Positions 25,401-37,400 of a stretch of 60,000 bases of DNA are shown piece after piece. This DNA comes from Liolophura sinensis (lineage: Eukaryota > Mollusca > Polyplacophora > Chitonida > Chitonidae). Every line of letters begins with the position of its first letter. The stretch's first letter is position 1. The stretch is from contig NC_088300.1 of the NCBI RefSeq assembly GCF_032854445.1, positions 2,792,001-2,852,000 on the forward strand, in the 5' to 3' direction. The notes under the pieces are model-generated. The model was not told the DNA's origin and searched no databases. It saw only the letters and a program-made list of their open reading frames with translations. The position numbers and the translations under genes are program-made.

Positions 25401-28400
25401 AACTGTTTTTTACTTCTACTGCTTTGTCAACAATTTTAGTGTTGTTTAAATGGTGGAGTGCCAGTGTCACTATTATTTTAATGTATGTGAATATTAGCCT
25501 GTTTAAAACTTACCAAGTTTCCTTGATTTTTACAGTGAAAGTAACCAGTTGCATGCTGGCAGCTGGGGAAGAGCGGAGGGTGAGTTTGATGTTCAGCTGT
25601 GTCCTTTTCAAATAAACGTGAAATGCTTCATGAGCAGAGTTACATTATATTTTAGATGTAGCAGAAGAATAATTTCAAAAGTAGTCATCCAAATTTTTCA
25701 GAAATCTCACCAGTGCAATTCTCAGGTATGTATTGATCACTATCTAGTTCATAAAACATTAAGCCAGTCTTCATTGTGACTTGTTACCTGGAAAAGAAGT
25801 AGCATAAAGCTAGATTGTTTAAACCCTGGTGTTAAATTACCAGTATTCCAGAAGATTATTTGACCATTGTTTGGTTTCAGTGGTCCACTACTCGCTGTCC
25901 TTCCTGGTGTCCTGGGCTCACTCGAGTGCCGAAGCTCGTACAGCTCTCTGCTCCGCCCCTAACTTCTCATCCTGGCTCATGAGGCTGATACTGGAAGCAC
26001 CAGAGGTAAACATGGTGTTTTCTTGCCTGCACAGTTTTGGGTTGTTTAGCTGCAATAAGCAGCTTATACAGCTGTAGTTGCTCTCTCTGCTTGGTCCTGA
26101 TACTGGAGGCACCAGAGGTAAACATGGTGTTTTCTTGTCTGTACAGTTTGCGGGGGTGGGAGTTAGCTGTGATAAGCAGCTCATAGTTGTTCTCTCTGCT
26201 TGGTCCCGATACTGGAGGCACCAGAGTTAAACATGGTGTTTTCTTGTCTGTTCAGTGTGCGGGGGTGGGAGTTAGCTGTGATAAGCAGCTCATAGTTGCT
26301 CTATCTGCTTGGTCCCGATACTGGAGGCACCAGAGGTAAACATGGTGTTTTCTTGTCTGTACAGTGTGCGGGGGTGGGAGTTAGCTGTGATAAGCAGCTC
26401 ATAGTTGCTCTATCTGCTTGGTCCTGATACTGGAGGCATCAGAGGTAAACATGGTGTTTTCTTGTCTGTACAGTTTGCGGAGGTGGGGGTTAGCTGTGAT
26501 AAGCAGCTCATAGTTGCTCTCTCTGGTTGGTCCTGATACTGGAGGCACCAGAGTTAAACATGGTGTTTTCTTGTCTGCACAGTTTGTGGGGGTGGGGGTT
26601 AGCTGTGATAAGCAGCTCATAGTTGCTCTGTCTGCTTGGTCCCGATACTGGAGGCATCAGAGGTAAACATGGTGTTTTTCTTGCCTGCACAGTTTGTGGG
26701 GGTAGGGGTTAGCTGTGATAAGCAGCTCATAGTTGCTCTCTCTGGTTGGTCCCGATACTGGAGGCACCAGAGGTAAACATGGTTCTTGTCTACACAGTTT
26801 GGGGGTAGGGGGTAGCTGCAATAAGCAGGTCTTTATTGCTGTCTGGGTCAATCCATTTTTTGACATCCTTTCTTTTAACCTGGAACATTTATTTAATGAG
26901 GTCACAAGTGGAAGTGTAATTATAAACGGTTTATGATGTAAAGATTGACTTCTTAAATAAGTTATTTAGACGAGAAATTTGGGGTGACCTGCTGTATGAA
27001 TTTGTGTGTAGGATACTTACTGTGATAATATTTTGTGCAGATCTGGTATTCGACGCCATCAATCTATGCCAATAATATGCACACCTGCGGTCATAACTCA
27101 TTACATTGAATTGTTTTGCACAATATCACATCACCAGGTGTAGCGTCATCACATATGAATTGCGTCACAGCAAACTTTATGTTGCTGACGCCATGACACT
27201 GCAGAATGTTGGGTCTTGAAGAACAAAACTGGAAATGTGAAGGTCTATTGTTCCTTGCTGTGAGTTAATCTCTGTTGTCTTGTTTTCCTCACCTGTAGCC
27301 GTACGTACGTCGTGAGGCTTGCATGGGTCTGTACCGCCTGTGCCTGGGAAGAACTGGAGACAACAAGTCTGGGTACAGCTTACTGTTGCCTGTGTTGGCC
27401 AGTCTACTACAGTTCCTGCCCAGTGCCCTGCTTCTGAAGCCCCAGAGAACTGAGGTAAGGCTAACAGCTCTGAAGAGTAAATGTGGGTGGGGGTAGGAGG
27501 CGGGATTGCTCTGATAAACAAGAGGTTTTAGAAGGTTGTTTTCTATCCTGATATTGGTTCTAGTGCGAAGACCCAGTGGTAGGGAAACTCAGACTTAATT
27601 AAGTTCACAAATAGTATGTTGGGTTTAAATGTCCTAGAGGACATTCACATGTAGAGCTCTGTTCCCACTATTACAGGGTTTCCATGGTTCTCATAATCTT
27701 TGAAATGACGTGAATTTTGTTGAATGTTTTTTTATTTCAGACTATTGTGTCTATGATTGTTGAAAATGAAAGCCCTAGAACATATCTTGGATAAATCCCT
27801 GAAAGTAATGGATTTTTTGTTGTTAAATATACTGTGTTTATACTATAGTGAAAGCTTGTACAGATTCTTCCTTGAAAGTGCTGGAAAACATAGGTTATAG
27901 GCTTCAGCCCTTGAAAAGAAGCAGCACTACTTATAGTGTACATATATGGTAATACAAACCCAACGGGTCATATTTATAGTTTGAGTATTGATGATGCAAG
28001 TCAAGATCTGGCTTTTTAGACCTGATATTGATATTAGAGTATGTGGCTTTTTCTGTTCTCAGCAACTGGACTCGCCCAAAGAGAAAGAGCCATATGGACC
28101 TGGATGCAGAGATTACTTCTGGCTGGTAGCCAGGTTTGTGGAAAGTGTCTCCAAGGAGGATGCAGAGCAGGGATCTGTGAGTACCTCTGGGGAGAAGATA
28201 TCATGTTCGGTGAACATGAAGTCATGGATTCATCTGTTAAAATAAATGTATTAATATATTGATGGAGCTGTTGGTATGGTTTAAAACATCACTCATGATC
28301 ATTTTGTGAGCAAACTCAGTCACCAGATGAATTTGACTAACTCGCACACTTTTCAGTGGTTAGACCATCATGGAGATTATACATGTACATGTAGAATATT

Positions 28401-31400
28401 CCAGGGGCTGTATTCTATGTCCGATCTTAATGAATGTCTTTGGTCTTCAACACAACAGCAGATATTTCTTGAGATATTGTTGGCATCATTTGTGATAATT
28501 AACTGCAGTATCGCTGAAGCATTTTAGATATGACTTATCTGAGTTACAGATTTTCTGGATAATATTGTAACAGGATGTAAATATGTCCTGTTCAAATATC
28601 TGTAAAGGACACAGAAACTTCGTAACCAGCTCTGTCATTGGCTCTACGTGTGCATACTTTCAGGAGAGTCCAGTGGATATGAATGATTTGGCCAAGTCCC
28701 TGGCAGATCACATTATCCAGCGGCCATACTACGAGACTCGTCATGGTTATGAGGAAGATGATGGGCTCATTGGCCTCCTCAACCTCTGCACTGGAGTCAT
28801 GAAACATAACCCAGAGTTCAAAACCTCCACTGAGGGACAGGTGAGAAAGCTAGTCATCTCATTTCTGATGTTTGGTGGAGGAAGTTTTATTACACTAAAG
28901 CCAAGATCTACAAGAGCTTAAGCAAAGCACAAGGCACAAAGCACAAGGCACAAGGCACAAGGCACATAAAGCTCATGTTAAAACACATTTATCAACATAT
29001 ATCCAACACCCTATTCGGACAAATTAATGAATACATTACCTCTAGCGTATTTAAAGACGTCCTGTCATAAACATTACAAGTTCTTGCAACACGAAAACCT
29101 GTTAACTAATATAGGTTGTCAGAAATGTAACACCCCAATGTATGATTGTTTGTTTAGGAATTCCTCCAGCAACTGTTCTGGGCATTGTTTGATTTGGCTT
29201 CTCCAAGCAAGCGGTATTTACCAAAGTGCAAGAGTCAAACATCTAGATCTGCTGCATATGACCTGTTGGTGGAGATGGTCAAGGGGAGTGTGGAGAATTA
29301 CACACTGCTGCATGCCAAACTTCTGAGACAACATACCAAAGGTTTGTACACTTTGATTTAGTGAGGGAAGCAAACGGATAGAAAATAAAGTAAGGAGTTA
29401 ATGTATGCTGTTCAGATATTAACTTACTAAATGTCTGTGGGATATTTGCCAGTGATACTTACATGTAGCACCACATAGTTTAGTGACTTTTTGTTTGGAA
29501 AGTTTTTGTTTTACCTCCTATTTGATGAAATTTGCAATGCACTGGTATCTCATTCATATGCCAGATCTCACCGGGATATCTCATTCGTATGCCAGACCTC
29601 ACCTGGATATCTCATTCATATGCCAGACCTCACCTGGATATCTTATTCCTATGCTAGACCTCACCTGGATATCTCATTCATATGCCAGACCTCACCTGGA
29701 TATCTTATTCCTATGCTAGACCTCACCTGGATATCTCATTCATATGCCAGACCTCACCTGGATATCTTATTCCTATGCTAGACCTCACCTGGATATCTCA
29801 TTCATATGCCAGACGTCACCTGGATATCTCATTCGTATGCCAGACCTAACCGGGATATCTCATTCGTATGCCGGGGCCTCCGTGGCTCAGTCGGTTAAAG
29901 CGCTAGCGCAGCGTAATGACCCAGGAGTCTCTCACCAATGCGGTCGCTGTGAGTTCAAGTCCAGCTGATGCTGGCTTCCTCTCCGGCCGTACGTGAGAAG
30001 TTCTGACAGCAACCTGCGGATGGTCGTGGGTTTCCCCCGGGCTGTGCCCGGTTTCCACCCACCATAATGCTGGCCGCCGTCGTATAAGTGAAATATTCTT
30101 GAGTACGGCGTAAAACAATAATCAAAAAAAAAAAAAAAAAAAATCATTCGTATGCCAGACGTCACCTGGATATCTCATTCATATGCCAGACGTCACCTGG
30201 ATATCTCATTCATATGCTAGATCTCACCTGGATATCTCATTCATATGCTACACATCACCTGGATATCTCATTCATATGCTAGACGTCACCTGGATATCTC
30301 ATTCATATGCTAGACCTCACCTGGATATCTCATTCATATGCCAGACGTCACCTGGATATCTCATTCATATGCTAGACCTCACCTGGATATCTCATTCATA
30401 TGCTAGACGTCACCTGGATATCTCATTCATATGCTAGACATCACCTGGATATCTCATTCATATGCCAGACGTCACCTGGATATCTCATTCATATGCTAGA
30501 CCTCACCTGGATATCTCATTCATATGCTAGACGTCACCTGGATATCTCATTCATATGCTAGACATCACCTGGATATCTCATTCATATGCTAGACATCACC
30601 TGGATATCTCATTTGTATGCTAGACCTCACCTGGATATCTCATTCATATGCTAGACCTCACCTGGATATCTCATTCATATGCTAGACCTCACCTGGATAT
30701 CTCATTCGTATGCTAGACCTCACCTGGATATCTCATTCGTATGCTAGACGTCACCTGGATATCTCATTCATATGCTAGACCTCACCTGGATATCTCATTC
30801 GTATGCTAGACGTCACCTGATATCTCATTCGTATGCTAGACCTCACCTAGATATCTCATTCATATGCCAGACCTCACCTGGATATCTCATTTGTATGCTA
30901 GACCTCACCTGGATATCTCATTCATATGCCAGACCTCACCTGGATATCTCATTTGTATGCTAGACCTGACCTGGATATCTCATTCATATGCCAGACCTCA
31001 CCTGGATATCTCATTTGTATGCTAGACCTCACCTGGATATCTCATTCGTATGCTAGACGTCACCTGGATATCTCATTCATATGCTAGACCTCACCTGGAT
31101 ATCTCATTCGTATGCTAGACCTCACCTGGATATCTCATTCGTATGCTAGACGTCACCTGGATATCTCATTCGTATGCTAGACCTCACCTGGATATCTCAT
31201 TCGTATGCTAGACGTCACCTGGATATCTCATTTGTATGCTAGACCTCACCTGGATATCTCATTCATATGCCAGACGTCACCTGGGTAAAGCACCATATTA
31301 AAGAAACATTATGCTGTTGTCTGAGTTTTCTGGAATGAAATATTGTGAAGTACTGTGTACAGCATTTTGTGTATTACCTTAGTGATTTGATGGAATTGTT

Positions 31401-34400
31401 CTTTGGACATAAACAAAGTGATTTTGTATTTGTTCTTGTCTTAAGATGTGCATGCACCCTACCCGTGGGACTACTGGCCTCATGAGGACGGCCGCTCTAA
31501 GTGTGGCTACGTGGGGCTGACAAACTTGGGAGCTACATGTTACATGGCAACCTGTATGCAGCACCTGTACATGATACCTCAGGCCAGGCAGTCAGTGTTA
31601 CAGGCAAAGGTAAATAATCTGCTGCGTGTTGTCATTTTTATGAAATACAGAAATTTACAGTGTTGCCTTGCGTGGTCAAATAGTACACTTCTGGGAATGT
31701 GAACAAATTTTCAGCATGCAGAAAAGAGCTAAAATTAGCCACTGCCCACAAAACCACTGCCCACAAAACAAAATACTATTATTAAAAGTCAAGCAGCACC
31801 ATGTGGCTTTATTTTGCGTTTCAAATGCAAAAGTCTGACCTTATGTATGTGGTGCAAGTTGGTTGATTAGATTTCTTGGGTCTATTACTTTGGCCTAGTG
31901 TTAGATAATAGTCATCTATAATAAATGGCCTTTTCCAGTTTTGTATAAAAGGTAGAGGCACATTTATGATACATATTTAAACCAAGGCCAGAAAGGTCAG
32001 GCTGATTAACATTAAGCATCACGCTAAAAGCCACCTTTTTAGTGAGTGAGGCTGATGTGTTTATGTGACTTCACTAAGGAAGGCAAAGTGGTAGTTTTAT
32101 GTGTTTTTGTATTAAATAGTTGTGTTTAATTTTTCTTTAACAGTGTTCTGATCACATGAAGCATGAAGGAACTCTTGTTGAACTCCAGAAAATGTTTGCC
32201 TATTTGATGGTGAGCTGCAGTATTCTCAACTATACTCTATCCTCAAAAAAATGTAAAAAGCAGGATTATGAGCTAAAAATTTGATTCATGAAGCCATGTG
32301 TTCAAATCCAGGTCGTGCTACTTGTACTTTGAGCGCATCAAAGGGTGGTGCTTTCCTCTGGGTACTGCCAAGTTTCCTCTGGGTACTGCAAAGTTTCCTC
32401 CATCCATAAATGGGACCGTCATTGTATAAGTGAGAAGTTCCTCAATATAGCAGTAAGCCATTATCAGAGGTGGCAGAAACGAATGCATCATTGATTTAAA
32501 AAGCATGTCTCCTTTGAACTGCCCAGCGCATGCTATCTTCCTCTCTGGTTGTTCATGGGAAGGTGCACCAGCGGCGTGCAGATCATGGCGGGTTTTCCAG
32601 AGCCCAGTTTTCTCCCACCTTAGTGCTGGCCAGTGTCGTATAAGTGAAATAGTCTACAGGATAAACAAAAATAGTCAGATGAATAATAAATAAATTCTTT
32701 GATCTCATTCATTCTGTCATTTCCATCTTTGTAGGAGAGTGAAAGAAAGGCGTACAATCCAAAGAGTTTCTGTAAGGCATACACGATGGACAAACAGCCG
32801 CTGAATACGGGGGAGCAGAAGGACATGACAGAGTTCTTCACTGACCTGATCAGTAAGCTGGAGGAGATGTCACAGGAACTGGTTTGTAACAACTTTCATA
32901 CACACTGACTTTATCCTGGTGTGGCTAGATAAGCCGAGGGGCATACCAGATGTTCAGCTAACTTGTAGTTTTATTTGCAGTTAAACACGGTGTTATCTTC
33001 AGAGCTCATATGCAGACAGGCTGTGAATTGAAAAACATGCAAGAAATCAGTGAATAAAGAAATGTTGCATTTGTTGAATAAATTGGCCGGAAAGGAAATA
33101 TTAATGTATCGTGGACATATGTTAATTGTGGTTTATACAGAGAAAATCTTGTAAATATGTTAATGCCAGTTTTTAAATTTGTAAACATGACCTGTCCGTT
33201 TCCTGCTTGTGGCCTGTTGTCTTCTGTAGATTCATCCGAGCCGACAAAGACTATTAACATTGTACTGTACTGCTCTCTAAATACAAGGTCACATCTCTTT
33301 TCAGAAGAAGTTGGTCAAGAGTCAGTTTGGAGGCATACTTACAAACAATGTTGTGTCGTTGGTGAGTGTTATATTTCTTGTTTAAATCAGTGTAACTGTT
33401 TGGATGAATACCTGTGTGTAACAGTTGAATCCTTGAGTGTCAGTGAGCATATTGATCTGTTCAAGTACAGGTAGTGGATCAATTTTACACTTATTTAAGT
33501 TTGAGAAGCTTTAACTAGTAACTCTCAGTTTCTGCATGTAGAGGCAAGTGTCTTCACCTGTTGACCTAGGTTACTAACTTTAGATAAATGAATCATTGAA
33601 TCACCTGTATATTTGACAGGATTGCCCCCATGTGAGTCGCACCCTGGAGGAGTTTTACACCGTCCGTTGTCAGGTCACAGATATGAAAAATCTCTATGTA
33701 AGTTTCTGCCTTTTCCATGAACCGTTAGACCTAGTAAGCCTATTTTTTACAACATGGCTGTTGTTGTATGAGACTACTGCTCTTTCCTTAAAGATATTTT
33801 TTATTTGCAGATATTTTTTAATAAGTTTCAATGCCAACCTGATATAAAGGGCTTTCATTAGTAGTAACTGAGGTATTTGTGACATGGCCTGATATGAATG
33901 AAAACTTGATTGATGTCTACATGAATATTTCATGTCTCTCAGGAATCTCTGGATGAGGTGACTGTGAAGGACATGTTGGAAGGAGATAACATGTACACCT
34001 GCTCCAAGTGCCAGAAAAAAGTCCGTGCTGAAAAGCGGTGAGAACCATTCTCGTTTTCTCCACATCAGTGGGTTATCAGTGTTGATCTTCATAAAATCCT
34101 TAAGAACATAGATTTACGCAACAATGTGTATTTCCTTTCTCTGATATCATTTAATCAAAAACAATTCCTGCCATCTTACCCCTGTATCTAAAACTGTCTG
34201 TTCATGAATGCTAATGTTGTTAAAATTTTCTTGCAGGGCATGTTTCAAAAAGCTGCCCAAAATCCTGTGTTTCAATACAATGCGTTACACATTTAACATG
34301 GTAACCATGATGAAGGAGAAGGTCAACACTCACTTCTCCTTCCCTCTGAGACTGGACATGTCCCAGTACCTGGAGAGTCATCTTATGGGACCAGATAAGC

Positions 34401-37400
34401 TCAAAGGTTAGCCCTTTTTCTCGGGATTCATTCTCCATGCAAGAACATGTACCACACTGCATGTTGGAAAATGGGTGCATTTGGAATTCAGAAGCTTAAA
34501 AATTAAACACAGTTGTCAAGTGGGAATATATTGTAACTTCAAACCTGTAAGAGAATGGTGTCAGTTTTCTCATCGTTGTTTTGGCACATACACTGCACAA
34601 CAAGGAAACACTAAGATGAAATTATAAGTTACAGGCTTCCCAACTTTGAATGGGTCAAGAGAGTAGGGTATACTTGCTGGTCATAAAGTTCTGAACAACA
34701 GACCTGTAAACATGTACACATCATCAAGCCAACCAATACATGGCCTGTTTTGTTCCTGTAGACAACGATGATGATGACTCGAGCCTGGCGGGACTAGAGG
34801 ATTATGAGACTGAGCAGGATGACAGCTCAGAGTACGAGCTCATCGGGGTCACAGTTCACACAGGCACGGCAGATGGTGGACATTACTACAGCTTTATACG
34901 GGATCGCATCAATAGAGCAGAAAATGGCCTGGATAAATGGTAAGAAGTTGCCATTCATGTACATACAATTGTTTGTTGGTTTTGAGGACTGATTTTAGAT
35001 GAACACTTCAGATCTATCAAATTTCAAACCTATATTGTCTTTTGTAAGACACGAGATAAAATCACTTCTTTAATCTGTGAATATTTTGTTGCCTAGGTGT
35101 GCACATCATGTTAAATTCCTGGTTTACTTTGACAGGTATCTGTTCAATGATGCCGAGGTGAAACCATTTGATTCCAACCAGATTGCCTCAGAATGCTTCG
35201 GTGGAGAAATGACCGTAGGTTCTCTTTCTTTCCTAACAAGATATTTTCTGTATTTTTGTTTTCTAATAATGTGGCTTGATTTAAAATTAAACATATTGTT
35301 GCATGGCTAAAAGTTCAGTTTTACCAGCATTAAATGATCATATAAAATACCAACACATGAATAATCTGTCAGTGAAATGCTGCCCATCAGATGAATAAAT
35401 AAATGATCTAACTGTAATATTCTTGTTTTCAGAGTAAAACATATGATTCTGTGACAGACAAGTTTATGGATTTCTCTTTTGAAAAGGTAGATTTGTTTAC
35501 AAACTGTGGATGTTTGTTTGTAGGGTTAATTTATCAAATAAAATATGGGTTACACATTTAAAGTCATTGCCTAGTTTTGTCTTTATTAAAGCTTCAATGC
35601 GGTGAATGCTTCTCCAACATTCACGTTAATTCTTTGTAAATTAATTAGAACATGGTATTGTATGCACTAGGATAAATATTTGTGTTCTTGTGCATGTGTC
35701 TGAACAGTAATTCTAAGTCGAGAAGTTTAATAAGCAAAATGTTGTTTACAAATGCCAGCTTCCAAATAACACTTGGATATGTTATCCAATAATTTTTCTT
35801 TGAGCAGACCAATAGTGCTTACATGTTGTTCTACGAACGCATCCCGTCTGGTGCCAGAGAGAAGGAGGTGGAGAAAGAAGAGTCCAAACCTGTTCACAAG
35901 TTCTGCTTTGAGCTCAGCAAGGAATTGGCAGATGTGAGTTGTACTTGTGCTGCTGTGACACTGAATAACCTTTTCGTCTGGTATGAGAGACAAATTTAAA
36001 TATAATCCAGGTCATCGTTTGTCTCTTTTTCTTACATTATGATAAGAATTTGATCCTGTAAAGTTTGGCCAAGATTATAATTTATTGTTTCCAGTGAAAG
36101 TGCAACATCTTTCACTTTTGTAGGCATGTAGATCTTGGATAAAAATGTTAACATGTGTTGTTGCTTTCAGGTATGTGGACCTTTATAGATATGGTATATA
36201 TCTTTGTGTCTTTAACTTTGTTTTGCAGTGGATCTGGCAAGATAACATGCAGTTTCTTCAAGACAAGAATATATTTGAACACACCTACTTTGCGTAAGTT
36301 TGATGTAGGTTGGCTAGTAATGACCAGTACAAGGCTTTTCTGCAACAGTACTTTTCTGGGAACAGAACTTGAAGACTGGTCATTTTGCAGTCTTGATTTG
36401 AGCAAACCAACTTGGACTAGACACTTTCCTCTAACAACAGATACAAGTACAAATTCTCTTTGCTTTGCCAAATAGACCAAGCATATTGTTATGATCCATA
36501 CATGTGTATGTAGAATCCAGAATATCCTGCACAGAAGATAAGTTAACATGCTTTTCCTTCTGTGTAATTTGCAACAGGTTCTAGTACATTTGTTTAGTCA
36601 GCAAAACTAGGGTTCCATGATGGTTCTGCAGCACTTTTTGTATGACTACAGTACAAGTATTAACTATCATAAATGACCTAAAAAATCAACCACAAAAGAA
36701 CATTTTTGGAGCCAAATAAATGTCTTGAGATATTACCTCTGGTGCTAACATTTACATTTTCCCAGTAAGATATCATTCTACCTCCCAAACACCTCTCAAA
36801 GTACCTGTCTAAAATCAATAGAACTCCCAGAATCTGGACAAATGGAGCATGGACAATTGGAGCATGGACAAATGGAGCATGGACAAATGGAGCATGGACA
36901 AATGGAGCATGGACAAATGGAGCAACTTAGTCATGGATGAAACTTTAGGTCATTTGGGATATGTGGCAAAATGTGTCAGATAACTTGACATTCTTACAAA
37001 TCCATTTTCCTGATGCATACTATTTTCTTTTGTAATTTTCAGGTTCATGTTAAATATCTGTGGATACATTCCTCCGACATTACCCAAAGATGACTACCAG
37101 CAGATCTCGCTGATGGCCTCTCAACTCAGCACCTCATTTGTCCTGGAGACTCTCATCCATGCCAAAGAAAAGGTGAACCCCATACTTGTGGTGTTGTGTC
37201 AAGTCTTAATGATTGAAACATATTGTGTTTAATTTGTGTAAGGCCTAAAACACCAATCAATAAATAAATACTGGGTTTAGGAGTGTGTTTCCAGAAGGAC
37301 ATCATCGTACCATCCAAACAGACTTCAAAACCCTTTTGTAATATAAGTAGATCTCTCACAATTATTGACAATTACATGGACAAATTTCAGTCCCAAAATC

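Larger units (their letters stand above)
31511..35846 (+). other. USP34: USP (peptidase C19) catalytic domain span, exons 30-40
   Basis: From VGLTNLGATCYM to AYMLFYERI. Cys at 31538-31540, His in DGGHYYSF at 34881-34883, and the Asn-Asp pair of YLFNDAEV at 35146-35151, where USPs place the third catalytic residue. One zinc-knuckle C-x-x-C is clear (YTCSKC, exon 35); the first pair is only a Cys-Pro-His (LDCPHV, exon 34). All catalytic boxes are intact, so an active enzyme is expected. Confidence 0.95.

Noticed and set aside
29873-29965. Possible tRNA gene
   Set aside because: Box A and box B are present, but the sequence continues into a SINE body and A tail with target-site duplication, so it is a retroelement head.
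29483-30963. ORFs of repeated Pro-Asp-Leu-Thr-Trp-Ile-Ser type
   Set aside because: Products of the 31-bp array only; they stop and restart with indels and with the SINE.
33694-34092. 132-residue minus-strand ORF
   Set aside because: It overlaps USP34 exons 34 and 35 on the opposite strand and matches nothing I recognise; a shadow frame.
36148-36549. 133-residue minus-strand ORF across exon 41
   Set aside because: Antisense of a conserved coding exon plus intron; no recognised domain.
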